Source: GCA-016699975 sp964420045
Lineage (GTDB): Bacteria; Patescibacteriota; Minisyncoccia; Moranbacterales; UBA1568
DNA length: 44,066 nucleotides
Direction of reading: 5' to 3'
Assembly (NCBI GenBank): GCA_964420045.1
Contig: CAYQPQ010000009.1
Span: 1 to 44,066 of the forward strand
Shown: positions 1-8,890 of the stretch, piece by piece
Numbering within the stretch: position 1 is the first letter of the stretch
How the letters are laid out: each line of letters begins with the position of its first letter
Program-made: the position numbers and the translations under genes
Notes under the pieces: model-generated
Database searches by the model: none
What the model was told of the DNA's origin: nothing
The model's input: only the letters and a program-made list of their open reading frames with translations

Positions 1-17
1 TTTTAGACACACTCTAA
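1..17. mobile_element. Right end of a truncated foldback (MITE-like) element
   Basis: The window opens with TTTTAGACACACTC followed by TAA. This matches the right terminus of the complete element at 27028-27200 (TTTTTAGACACCCTC followed by TTA) with one substitution. The rest of the element lies outside the window. The TAA would be one copy of a 3-bp TNA target duplication, but the other copy cannot be seen. Confidence 0.45.
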
Positions 18-60
18 TCTTGTTGAGAACTGAATGTGAACTGAATGCTGACATCCTCTT

Positions 61-714
61 ATGACGGAGACAAAAAAACGGGCGCAGGAAATATTGAAAC
101 GATTGAAACGAGCCTATTCGAAACCGGGACCGTTCGTTGAGTGGTCGACGCCGCTTGAATTGGTCGTGGGTACGGTGCTTTCGGCGCAGTGCACCGATGA
201 ACGAGTGAATCGCGTCACGAAGTCGCTCTTTGCAAAGTATAAGGCGCCGCACGAGTACGCCGAAGCGGACATTGCTGAATTGGAACGGGATATTTATCAA
301 ACGGGCTTTTACAAATCGAAAGCGAAGTATCTCCGCGGTATCGGTTCGCTGCTTGTCGAGAAATTTGGCGGAGAAGTGCCGAATGATTTCGATTCGCTCC
401 TTACATTTCCCGGTGTCGCGCGGAAAACGGCGCATATTATCATGGCGAAGGCATTTGGAAAATATACAGGTGTCGCCGTTGATACGCACGTGATGCGTCT
501 GGCGCCGAGACTCGGACTGACGAAGCATGTCGAACAAGAAAAAATCGCGAAAGACTTGGAAAAACTTTTCCCCAAAGAAGAATACCTGCACGTGAATGAA
601 TATCTCATTACGCACGGTCGCGCCATTTGCGTGCCGAGGAAGCCGAAGTGTGGAGAATGCGTATTGCTAGAGTTGTGCCCGTTTGGAAAAGAATCGACAA
701 ACAAGCGGTCATGA
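61..714 (+). CDS. nth: Endonuclease III, DNA glycosylase/AP lyase
   Basis: Base-excision repair enzyme that removes oxidised pyrimidines and cleaves the resulting abasic site. The 217-residue length is normal for the family. The helix-hairpin-helix loop FPGVARKTA (residues 116-124) carries the expected catalytic Lys122, and VDTHVMRLAPR carries catalytic Asp141. The C-terminal Cys190, Cys197, Cys200 and Cys206 have the C-x6-C-x2-C-x5-C spacing of the 4Fe-4S cluster loop, so the enzyme looks complete. The start is the ATG after a C/T-rich stretch; no Shine-Dalgarno is present, which is usual in this window. The gene converges on the long minus-strand surface gene, with a shared inverted repeat between them. 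A truncated mobile element ends about 45 bases upstream. Confidence 0.95.
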   Translation: MTETKKRAQEILKRLKRAYSKPGPFVEWSTPLELVVGTVLSAQCTDERVNRVTKSLFAKYKAPHEYAEADIAELERDIYQTGFYKSKAKYLRGIGSLLVEKFGGEVPNDFDSLLTFPGVARKTAHIIMAKAFGKYTGVAVDTHVMRLAPRLGLTKHVEQEKIAKDLEKLFPKEEYLHVNEYLITHGRAICVPRKPKCGECVLLELCPFGKESTNKRS

Positions 715-739
715 GTGTGGCGGAGAGAAAAGAATCAAG

Positions 740-808
740 AATAAAGAATGAGGAATGAGACCTCAAAACAAAACGGGTCCTACTTCTCATCCCGTCTTAT
801 TCTTTATT
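740..808. terminator. Imperfect inverted repeat between convergent genes
   Basis: AATAAAGAATGAG at 740 and CTTATTCTTTATT ending at 808 pair almost completely, and the inner ATGAGA/TCTCAT segments extend the stem. It lies between the stop codons of nth (plus) and the 1733-aa surface gene (minus), where a bidirectional terminator would be expected. The loop is large and the stem imperfect. Confidence 0.45.
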
Positions 809-820
809 TCCCGTACTCTT

Positions 821-3800
821 TTAGTAATTCGCTGTGACGATAAAAATAGAGCTGGTTTGATAGTAGAGGGCGTCTTGGGAGGTGGAGGCGGCAACTTTGT
901 AGGTGATAGTGAAGTGTTCGCTCGAAACGGATCCGGTTGATCCGTCGATGGCGGTGGTGTGATCGGCGACGACATCGCCAGGAGGCGACTGTGAGAAGGC
1001 GGCGAAAGCAGTGCCACTCGAGAACCGATTTGAACCCTGGACACTGGTATCGTCCGACGTATAGCCGAATCCGTATTGTCCGCCGCTCCATGTCGCCGGG
1101 GAGCTCCATGTGCCGGAAAAGTCGGGAATGGTGATGCTTGGACTCGCGCGAAGGAAATCGGTGTTGTAGACCTTGATGGTATAGCCGTTGGCGGCATTGG
1201 TTGAGGTGGTCGTGGTAATCGTTTTTGTATCGGTGTAACTATTTGCAGCATTCAAATTGCTGAAGGCAACCGTGTTGCCGCTTAGTGAGAAGGAGAGCAT
1301 GGGGAGAACTTGCTGTCCATTTGAGTCAATTGCCGTTCCGACATTGCCAGCATTGTCGGTGGTGCGTACGGAGATATAGTAGGTGACGCCGGTTGCCAGG
1401 TTGAGCGTATTTTGTGTGAATGATGTGCCGGTCGAGTTATCACACCAGAGGGATCCTGCTTGCCATGATCCCGAGCCACTGCACACGCTCCAATAGAAGT
1501 CATCGGGTTTCCGTCGAATGGCATACTCGTATTTTTGCACTCCCGAAACAGTAGCGTCGATGCCGGTCCAGTTTCCCGATATCGAGGTAAGTGATCCGTC
1601 ATTCCAATCTTGATCGCCACTGGTGCCATCGTAGGCGGTGCCGCCGGTTGGCGCCGTCGCATCGACTTTGAAGTCCACTGTTCCTGCCACACCCGGCTCG
1701 ACATAGGCCGATTCGGCACTACTGCTGTCGATTGCCTTTACTCGCCACCAATATCCGCCCGAGCTGTCGGAGAGCGTTGCGGGACAGGTGCCGGAACACG
1801 ATCCTCCACCATAGGTTCCGACAATGAACGTGAAGGTTGTGCCCGAAGCGGAGAGTGAACCGTGTGTATAGTCGAGAACAAGCGAGGAGAATCCGGAATC
1901 TGTTGCGACTTGCACCTCGTATTTCACGGTGTCGCTATCGGGGTCGGTGATGGTGAAACCGAGCTTTGGTATATTGGAATTTGTCCATGCTGACTCGGTG
2001 ATGCTTGCGTCGCCAGAATCTTTCTGTGTGAGCGAGGTAGGGGAATTTGGATTGGTGTTTCCTCCGCATGTGCCGCCGTCTATCGTCCAGTTGGTGTTGT
2101 TGTCATTGTCGGCGGTGGAATTGCTTGCAGTGATAGCAGTTGTGACGGCATTTGCATCTTCCACATCAGCATAACTGATACTCACGGTCGCTCCGGTCAC
2201 GGTGATGTCCCACTGGTTGTTGTCGACTACGGAATCAAGAAATATGCGTCCAGTAGTGCAGTCTGTTCCTGTGATGGTGAGGGTGTGCGTGACAGTGGTT
2301 TTCTGCGCTTCGTCGAATTGCATGGCTTTGCCTGCGGTTGTAATTGAGAGGTTGTAGAATGTTGTATCGGCAGAATAATTCAAGCTTGAAGTTTTGCTAT
2401 TGTCGTTAAATACTACCGTGCCGTTGTTGTGTGTAAAGGTGCCGTTGTTTGTAAAATCATCGCTGATGGTGAAATTGTTCGACGCGTTTGCTTGGAGCGT
2501 TGTGTTGGTAGAAATCGAGACGCTTCCGAGAACCGTGAGTGTCGTACTTGCATTGTTCGCATTTACGACAACGCTCGTATTCGTGCCGTTCCCGATCGTG
2601 AGATCGCCGTTTACCGTCACGGTTCCCGCGGCGAAGTTGGTGGTGACGGAGTTGGCGAAGGGCTGTACTTGGAGATTGTTGTAGGTAAAGTCGGCATTCA
2701 CGGTTTGCGCGGAGCTCCCATTGAAGTTTACGGTCGATCCGGTGACGGTGTAGGTACTTGATCCAGAGGTGAAGGTGCCAGCAACGCCGATCGTACCAGA
2801 GGAAGCGAGGGTGCGGGGGCCGGAGAGTGTCGGTTTTATTACTATGGCGCTCATGGTGGTGTATGGTTCTACTCCCGATCCGCCGGTTTGAGTGGCGGTA
2901 ATGGTGATGTTGCTGCCTGGTGTTGCTTCGGCATAAGAGCTTGCGCTGAAATTGTATTGATCGTCATCCGTTTCGATTGCATTTGTCCAGTTGAAAGAGG
3001 GGAGCGATGAGTCGTATCCGTGCGCGATGGCTACTGCCATATCGCCTGTTTGTGCGGTCATGGATCCGGTAGTAGCGGTTCCGGTTGCTGTTTGCTGTCC
3101 GCCAGTGTCGCGAATTAGACTTGAAGTGTCTACATCCTTGTAAAATGCGTAATGAATATGAATACCGCTACTTGGAGCATTCGATCCTGCCCAATCCCAA
3201 GCAAGTGTTTGGGAGCCAGTTGACGGGTTGACGAGATAAAAAATAGAAGAAAATTCGTATGTTATGTCCGAGTCATCAGCTCTTCCTATGCTCATAGTGT
3301 CTCCGCCTAAAGTGACTGATCCGCTGCTAAGGTAATTTGATTGGTTGTAGAATCCATTTGCTGTAACGATAGCGAGCGTTGCATCTGAAGGAACTGTTAT
3401 AGACTGGCTTCCGCTGTTAGCATTGTTATGGATATCGGTGACACTTCCGGTTCGTGAAACAGATCCATTACTTGACCCTATGAGATTGTAATAATCAAAT
3501 GCAGGTATTGTCTGTGATCCGGTGCCGTTGAAGTTAACAGTTGAGGTGTTGGCGTTAAACGTGCCGCTGGAAGTGAGTAAGCCGGACACGTATATTGTGT
3601 TGCCGTCGGCCGAGAGTGTGCCAGCATTCGAGAGGTTGGTTGCGGTGATGTTCCCCGAACTTCCGCTATCGGGACGGTAAGTATTTCCGGAGAGAATGGA
3701 GAGCGTGCATCCGGTCGATCCGGAAGCAGAACAAACGGTGAGATCATCGTTTCCATCTACGTCGTAAAAAATATCTTCATTACTTGAGACGCTGTTGTCA

Positions 3801-6022
3801 TATTGGGAAATATTGGCATTGGAAAGAGTTTGGTTATCAGTACTTCCAAGGGAAATGGTGAGAGCGTTCAACACCATGCCGGTAATATTAGATCCGGCGT
3901 ATTTGGTAATGCCAATTCCTTCGGCACTGTCGCTGACGCTATCGATCCACACGGTGACAACGTCGCCCGAAGTCGGCTCGCCGACTCCAGAGATAGTCCA
4001 TGAGCCCGACGAGATGGTTCCTGTTTGTGCTTGTATCGTACCGTTTACAGCAACTTTGACGGTGGCGCCGCTTGAACCGTCGGCGCTTCCTGCAATACTG
4101 ATCGTTGCGCCGGTAACAGTGAGTTGCGGTGTGACGGAATAAGAGGAGAGCGGAGTGCCATTTCGGGTGATGCGGAATTGATAAATATCACCGACGCCAG
4201 CTGCATCAGTTGCCGTAACCGACCATTCCATTTCCGTGTAGAAATTGTTGGAAATATCGACTGAGTTGCTCGGATTCGTGTCATCTTGGATACGACCGGC
4301 AGTAAAGTCGGATGTGGTTTTTCCGCTTGGGGCGGTGAGTTGTGCAGTAGTATTAGTACTTCCGCCCGCGGAAATATACGTGGAGTTGGCGAGGAGAATC
4401 GGTTGGGTAACGGCGACCACTTTGAAAGCCGCGACGATCATGGCGTGGTCATCGGAAGCAATGGTCCAACTGATCGCCTGTGAGCCGGTTCCCGCTTTAA
4501 CGTAGTATTGATGGTTATCGGAATAGGAACCGTCGTCCACTTCGGCGAGTGCGGTGCCGGTTCGTGCGGTTGGTGCGGTGGCGAGTCCATCGCCCAAGAC
4601 GGCAACATAGACATCGCCTGCGACGGACGCCGACACGCTCGCGGATGGGTTTGCACCCGTGGTTGCTTCGTTAAATCCGGAGGCGTCGAAGGCGGAGGTG
4701 TATCCATCTCCCGCACTGTAGGATGAAGCAGTTGCATAGAGCGTAATGGCACCGGTATTCGGGACGCTGATAATGTTTGATCCGGATGGCGGATCGACGA
4801 GATACCAGAGTTCGGCGGATGTCTCGTAGTTGAGGGCGCCGCCGCGTGTCTGGTCGGCTTGTGTCAGGGCAACGCCGTTATATGTTGGGGCGCCGCCGGC
4901 TCGTTGAGTTGTGCCAGCGCCGACGATGGTGAGAACGAGAAGTGTCGCGTCTGTGCCGCAGTCATACGCGCGCGCGGATGGGGAACCGTTGCCCTTCCAT
5001 CGTTTTGAATTGACGAAAGAATGTGTGGACGATCCACTCTCGCTGACGAGCACTTTTTTGTAAACACTGTCAGTAGATTTTTTGTATTCGAGGCGGAAGG
5101 GAATAGAAACCGGGTCGGCCGGTGTGTCGAGCACCGTACGAAGTCGGACGTTGGTATTTTTACTTTGACTGGCATCGGTATCTTGATTTTGCATCCATGT
5201 GGCGGCAGATTCGCTTCCGTCGTCGTTTCGAAATCGGAATCCTTCTTGATCAATGGGGGATATTTCCGTAAAGGCAGCTTCGACGACCGACCAGTCATCG
5301 GAAGTGCCGAATGTCCAACCCATGGCCGTATCGGAGGAATCGCTCTTAATAAGGTACTGCGCGCCATCGCCGTAGGAACCATCATCTACATCGTAGAGTT
5401 GCGTGCCGGTCCGTGCCGATGGTGCCCACGTGGTCGCACCGCTTCCGACGACCGCGACGAGCACATCGCCCGAGACGAGTCCCGTGAGCGACGGACCGGT
5501 CGGGTTGGTCGAGGTATTTCCGTTGTCGTCATCGGTTTTGAGGACAGTTTTGTAACCGGATGTTGCTTTGTAGGATGATACATCGGCAGTGAGGAAAACG
5601 TTATTGCTGTCCGGGATGCTGATTTGATAGGAGCTGCCGGTTCCGGGATTGAGCAGGTACCAGAGTTCGACGATGGTTTCTGCGCCGGACGGCGCTTGAC
5701 CGTTTTGATCTGCCTGCGTCAATGCAACGCCGTTATACGTTGGGGCGCCGCCGGTTCGCGCCGTGGTGCCGCCGACAACGATGGTGAGCGTAAGCAATGT
5801 CGTTCCGGAGCCACAAGCGTGGTTGAAGGTAACGCCACTCGTGTTCCTGGTCCGCGTCTGATGGGTGCTGGTGTCAAATGTGTGCGCTTCGGCTGTTGGA
5901 GCAAAAAGTGCGCCAGCGAAAACAACAAGGCACAACACAAAACCGCCGAAAAGAGTATGTCGGCGAGTATCTTTCGTAGGGACGCGAACCGTCCGTGAGA
6001 ATATCTCGGGACGCATCGTCAT
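821..6022 (-). CDS. Giant secreted surface protein with repeated modules and a WxL-like C-terminal domain
   Basis: About 1733 residues. The N-terminus is a signal peptide: a basic stretch, a hydrophobic core (LCLVVFAGALF) and a probable cleavage site after APTAEA. Two closely related ~200-residue modules follow (about 47-255 and 340-540); both contain GGAPTYNGVALTQADQ, ELWYL and a DDGSY motif. A divergent third copy lies near 855-1065. Between and after them are adhesin-like repeats of the pattern VNFNG...QT...YNL. An Fn3-like segment starts near 1325 and contains GYWWRVKAIDSS. The last ~160 residues (from PMLSFSLSGNTVAF) resemble the C-terminus of the 371-aa protein at 7610-8725. I start at ATG 6022; an in-frame TTG lies six codons upstream. 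No enzyme motif is visible. It is the third gene of the minus-strand operon and probably an adhesin or cell-wall-displayed protein. Confidence 0.85.
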   Translation of the reverse strand: MTMRPEIFSRTVRVPTKDTRRHTLFGGFVLCLVVFAGALFAPTAEAHTFDTSTHQTRTRNTSGVTFNHACGSGTTLLTLTIVVGGTTARTGGAPTYNGVALTQADQNGQAPSGAETIVELWYLLNPGTGSSYQISIPDSNNVFLTADVSSYKATSGYKTVLKTDDDNGNTSTNPTGPSLTGLVSGDVLVAVVGSGATTWAPSARTGTQLYDVDDGSYGDGAQYLIKSDSSDTAMGWTFGTSDDWSVVEAAFTEISPIDQEGFRFRNDDGSESAATWMQNQDTDASQSKNTNVRLRTVLDTPADPVSIPFRLEYKKSTDSVYKKVLVSESGSSTHSFVNSKRWKGNGSPSARAYDCGTDATLLVLTIVGAGTTQRAGGAPTYNGVALTQADQTRGGALNYETSAELWYLVDPPSGSNIISVPNTGAITLYATASSYSAGDGYTSAFDASGFNEATTGANPSASVSASVAGDVYVAVLGDGLATAPTARTGTALAEVDDGSYSDNHQYYVKAGTGSQAISWTIASDDHAMIVAAFKVVAVTQPILLANSTYISAGGSTNTTAQLTAPSGKTTSDFTAGRIQDDTNPSNSVDISNNFYTEMEWSVTATDAAGVGDIYQFRITRNGTPLSSYSVTPQLTVTGATISIAGSADGSSGATVKVAVNGTIQAQTGTISSGSWTISGVGEPTSGDVVTVWIDSVSDSAEGIGITKYAGSNITGMVLNALTISLGSTDNQTLSNANISQYDNSVSSNEDIFYDVDGNDDLTVCSASGSTGCTLSILSGNTYRPDSGSSGNITATNLSNAGTLSADGNTIYVSGLLTSSGTFNANTSTVNFNGTGSQTIPAFDYYNLIGSSNGSVSRTGSVTDIHNNANSGSQSITVPSDATLAIVTANGFYNQSNYLSSGSVTLGGDTMSIGRADDSDITYEFSSIFYLVNPSTGSQTLAWDWAGSNAPSSGIHIHYAFYKDVDTSSLIRDTGGQQTATGTATTGSMTAQTGDMAVAIAHGYDSSLPSFNWTNAIETDDDQYNFSASSYAEATPGSNITITATQTGGSGVEPYTTMSAIVIKPTLSGPRTLASSGTIGVAGTFTSGSSTYTVTGSTVNFNGSSAQTVNADFTYNNLQVQPFANSVTTNFAAGTVTVNGDLTIGNGTNTSVVVNANNASTTLTVLGSVSISTNTTLQANASNNFTISDDFTNNGTFTHNNGTVVFNDNSKTSSLNYSADTTFYNLSITTAGKAMQFDEAQKTTVTHTLTITGTDCTTGRIFLDSVVDNNQWDITVTGATVSISYADVEDANAVTTAITASNSTADNDNNTNWTIDGGTCGGNTNPNSPTSLTQKDSGDASITESAWTNSNIPKLGFTITDPDSDTVKYEVQVATDSGFSSLVLDYTHGSLSASGTTFTFIVGTYGGGSCSGTCPATLSDSSGGYWWRVKAIDSSSAESAYVEPGVAGTVDFKVDATAPTGGTAYDGTSGDQDWNDGSLTSISGNWTGIDATVSGVQKYEYAIRRKPDDFYWSVCSGSGSWQAGSLWCDNSTGTSFTQNTLNLATGVTYYISVRTTDNAGNVGTAIDSNGQQVLPMLSFSLSGNTVAFSNLNAANSYTDTKTITTTTSTNAANGYTIKVYNTDFLRASPSITIPDFSGTWSSPATWSGGQYGFGYTSDDTSVQGSNRFSSGTAFAAFSQSPPGDVVADHTTAIDGSTGSVSSEHFTITYKVAASTSQDALYYQTSSIFIVTANY

Positions 6023-6112
6023 GGAGTTTGTTCGTTTCAACTGGCGACCGGTGTCGCTCCAGACCAGTATATCACGAAGTGTATTCGAGCGGCGGGATGT
6101 CTTGTTGGAGTG

Positions 6113-7408
6113 CTAAAAACGCAGTCGTTTCTTGGTTGACTGTTCGCGTTCGTTGCTCTCGGTAATTCGACCGAGCCACTCTTGGGAGATTTTCGGCCGT
6201 GGTGACGGAAGCGTGTCGGATGTTCTTTGTGGGGGGTGCTGCTGCGGAGCTGTCATGCGCGTTACCGGAGTGGGGCTAAGGGGCTTTCTCTGTGGCGGAG
6301 TAATCTGAGGTGGAAATGGAGTACCGAATGAAACGGTGGTTGGAGCGGGGGGAGAAGTTTGTTGAGAGCGAAATACCGGTCGATGCGGATTTCTTGGAAA
6401 TTCGGCTGTTCGCGCCGCGCGGCGATTTCTTCGCTTTTTTCGGATAAAAAGAAAGATGACAAGGGAGACTATGAAGAAGAGAAGAACGCTGAGAGTGATG
6501 ATGAGCCATTTCGGAATCACCCAAAAGGATATTTCTTGGGAGAGTGTTTTTCCATTCTGTCCGTAGGTTGCCTTGAGGGTGGCGTGGAACTTTCCGATGG
6601 GGATTTTCCAAAATGGGGCTATCTCCGGCGTCCACGAGACATCGAAATTTCGGCGACTTTCCGGCAAGACACTTCCTTTCTTGGTGTTGATATCCATTCG
6701 GTCGACGCTTTGCCCTCGCCAATCGGTAATCGTCACTTCTCCTTGAGGACGAATATGGATATTGCCGGTATTGCGGAGAAATATATTGAAATTGACGGGC
6801 GGCGAGAAGAAAAACCACGGTGCAGAGAATTCCTCGATGCGCGATTCTTCTCGTATGTCGCCCGGCACACGGACGAGGAGGAGGCTTCCAACCATGCTGG
6901 AGAGTGCGACCTGCGATTTCTGGTCTTTTTCTTCAGGAGGTTTGGTGCCGAGGAAGACGATGCCGTAGTGTCCCCCCGGTTCGGCATTGTCTGGTACTTT
7001 GATGCGAAACTTGAAATCAACTACTTGCTCAGGGAGGAGTGCGACTTTTGGTGTGTAAAAGGCAATCCAACTCGCAATCGAGAAAGCGGAGGTATTTTCT
7101 ATCGCGGTGGTGCCGATTTCATATTTCGGCTGTCCGTCATCGCCGCTTGCCGTGAAGTTTCCCGCCGAAGGGTAGAGTTCGATCAGGTTTTTTGTCGGAT
7201 TGGTCACCTGAATCGTGTAGGCGGTTTCTTCACCGGGCTTTAGTGTCATTTCGAATGACGGCGGTGAAAGGGTAAGACCTTCGGCGGCGACTTCGAAAGG
7301 GTTGTTTTGTTGAGCGCGAGCTATGCTCACGTCAAAAAACGCCGCGAATGCGGCAGAAAAAACGACAAGTAAAGACAATAATGAATATTTTTTTGAGAGA
7401 GAAGTCAT
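6113..7408 (-). CDS. Membrane-anchored DUF916/WxLIP-like surface protein
   Basis: 431 residues: a signal peptide (about 1-32, ending IARAQ), an Ig-like ectodomain, one transmembrane helix near 297-320 (LIITLSVLLFFIVSLVIFLF) and a basic, Pro-rich cytoplasmic tail. The ectodomain begins LTLSPPSFEMTLKPGEE and has paired beta-sandwich segments, including VALLPEQVVDFKFRIKVP and GGHYGIVFLG. That order (peptidoglycan-binding-like DUF916 domain, second beta domain, TM, basic tail) matches the WxL-interacting proteins of Firmicutes csc clusters. Assignment is from architecture and motif memory, not a search. The gene lies between two secreted proteins with a common C-terminal domain, as WxLIP genes lie beside WxL genes, so it may hold those proteins at the cell surface. 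Confidence 0.7.
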   Translation of the reverse strand: MTSLSKKYSLLSLLVVFSAAFAAFFDVSIARAQQNNPFEVAAEGLTLSPPSFEMTLKPGEETAYTIQVTNPTKNLIELYPSAGNFTASGDDGQPKYEIGTTAIENTSAFSIASWIAFYTPKVALLPEQVVDFKFRIKVPDNAEPGGHYGIVFLGTKPPEEKDQKSQVALSSMVGSLLLVRVPGDIREESRIEEFSAPWFFFSPPVNFNIFLRNTGNIHIRPQGEVTITDWRGQSVDRMDINTKKGSVLPESRRNFDVSWTPEIAPFWKIPIGKFHATLKATYGQNGKTLSQEISFWVIPKWLIITLSVLLFFIVSLVIFLFIRKKRRNRRAARTAEFPRNPHRPVFRSQQTSPPAPTTVSFGTPFPPQITPPQRKPLSPTPVTRMTAPQQHPPQRTSDTLPSPRPKISQEWLGRITESNEREQSTKKRLRF

Positions 7409-7413
7409 GGGTT

Positions 7414-7540
7414 GTCATTCCGACCGAAGTGGAGGAATCATAACGCACATTCTTGCACAGTACAAAAACAGAGTGTGGTGAAGGTGTTTTGCAATATGTG
7501 TAAAGATGCGCAGAGATCCCTCGGCTTCGCTCGGGATGAC
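7414..7540. repeat. Inverted-repeat element within the surface operon
   Basis: A 26-base sequence at 7414 starting GTCATTCCGACCGAAG and its inverted copy ending at 7540 (CTTCGCTCGGGATGAC) match at about 20 of 26 positions, with about 75 bases between. The CTTCGCTCGG...ATGAC type of palindrome recurs in many bacterial genomes as a dispersed repeat. It occupies most of the 201-base gap between two genes of the surface operon, so a transcript through it would form a long hairpin that could attenuate or process the mRNA. Confidence 0.6.
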
Positions 7541-7609
7541 GCCGTCGATGGTTAGTGCTAAGAACCTGTTTATACACTCTATCTTTTATGCCGATTCTCG
7601 TATTGGATA

Positions 7610-8725
7610 TCAAAAATTCCCCGTACAGATATAGGTAATGGTTGTTGAGTAGTTCCCGGCTTCGGTTGTGGCAGCGACGTTAGTGATGTAGGACACAGTA
7701 TAGGTGGTGGAAGCGGTTGCCGCGCTCGCACTTGCGAGATCGGTGGTGGTATTCACGATATAACGGAACTGATCTGCCGTGTTGTAGTCGGATTTTGCAG
7801 CGCCGGACCCACCGGAAGGATCGGCGCCGGTGCTTGGCGTTGCGTTGGACTTGAGGTTGATACCGAACTGCTCGGTGCCGGTTGAGGAAGTGGTTTTTGC
7901 TGCCATCGCATCAATGCTATTGCCTCCGCTTGTGAGGGTATCGCCGTAATAGGTGATGGTATAGCCGCTCGTTGCATTGGTGGCGGCGGCGAGTGTGTTG
8001 GCGGTGCCGTTGTTGTAGCCCGTGTGTGTCGAGTCGGGGTTGCCTCCTCCGGATCGTGTGAGGGAGACCGTGTTTTGTGAAAGGGTGAAGGTGAGATAGG
8101 GATCAATGGTGGTTGAAACGACTACCTGATCGTCATCAACAATAGCGGTTGCGACTTGACCTGTATCGGCGCTCGTCGCAATGCTGATAACATAGGTGCC
8201 AGCAGTGGTCGGATTGACCATTTGGTGCGTCCCCGTTCCGCCGGTTGTCGCGTTCGTTCCGATCTCAATAATCACCTTCCATCCAGCGGTGATGGCGGTG
8301 CCGCCGCTCGTCGGATACGTGAGTGTGAGTGTTCGATTTCCGGTGCCGCCAAAGGCGGCACCCCATGTTGCCGCTGCGGCACTGCCGGCGAGTGTCTGAT
8401 CGTTCTCCGTCCCGTTTGCACCATAGGACAAATCTATATCGCCAAAGACAACGCCCGTTGTGTCGTAGTCCGATGGGAAGGTGACGACGATAGTACCGCT
8501 CGACATGGCTGATGTCGAAGTGAAGAGCAGTGTGTGATTGGAGGCGGTGGGACTTTTTTTGACGCGACTTTGTGTATCGGAGAGGGCAGTGAGCGATGCG
8601 GCGTGCGTCGGTTGAACAAGCGATCCTCCGGAAATGAGAACGACAAAAACAAAAAACAACCCTGCAGAAACAACGTTTCTCATTGGCATCGAGATTTCTT
8701 TTTTCTTGCGTGCTTTGAGGGGCAT
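7610..8725 (-). CDS. Secreted surface protein with WxL-like C-terminal domain
   Basis: 371 residues with a signal peptide (basic start, hydrophobic AGLFFVFVVLISGG, likely cleavage after THAA). The N-terminal half is a beta-rich domain: TASNHTLLFTS...GTIVVTFPSDY, then GTYVISIATSAD. The C-terminal half, from about residue 215 (YLTFTLSQNTVSL), contains SGYTITYYGD and ends TYTVSYITNVAATTEAGNYS plus a short tail. This part aligns in order with the C-terminus of the giant protein at 821-6022. It is the first gene after a strong minus-strand promoter, so it is probably the most abundant product of the operon. Starts at codons 13 or 15 are possible. Function is unknown; a small surface subunit displayed with the DUF916-like protein is my inference. 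Confidence 0.75.
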   Translation of the reverse strand: MPLKARKKKEISMPMRNVVSAGLFFVFVVLISGGSLVQPTHAASLTALSDTQSRVKKSPTASNHTLLFTSTSAMSSGTIVVTFPSDYDTTGVVFGDIDLSYGANGTENDQTLAGSAAAATWGAAFGGTGNRTLTLTYPTSGGTAITAGWKVIIEIGTNATTGGTGTHQMVNPTTAGTYVISIATSADTGQVATAIVDDDQVVVSTTIDPYLTFTLSQNTVSLTRSGGGNPDSTHTGYNNGTANTLAAATNATSGYTITYYGDTLTSGGNSIDAMAAKTTSSTGTEQFGINLKSNATPSTGADPSGGSGAAKSDYNTADQFRYIVNTTTDLASASAATASTTYTVSYITNVAATTEAGNYSTTITYICTGNF

Positions 8726-8789
8726 GCTTTTGTTTTGCAGAACTTTCCTGGAGACGATTTTATCTATACGATCTCCCTTTCATGAGGGG

Positions 8790-8818
8790 AGTATACAGTT
8801 TTTTTGGTGTTTTGACAA
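8790..8818 (-). promoter_or_regulatory. Promoter of the surface-protein operon
   Basis: On the minus strand, TTGTCA (8818-8813) and TATACT (8795-8790) are separated by 17 bases. Transcription would start near 8783, leaving a leader of about 58 bases before the 371-aa gene. It is the best sigma70-type match on the minus strand of the window. Confidence 0.7.
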
Positions 8819-8890
8819 AAGAGAATGGAATAACCATGTCAAGGGCGAATCCCCTTCACTTTTTTGGCGCTCTCCATTAGGATGGGGAAT

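Noticed and set aside
6359..7243. Plus-strand ORF of 294 codons opposite the DUF916-like gene
   Set aside because: Antisense shadow. The minus-strand protein has a signal peptide, Ig-like domain and TM helix in logical order.
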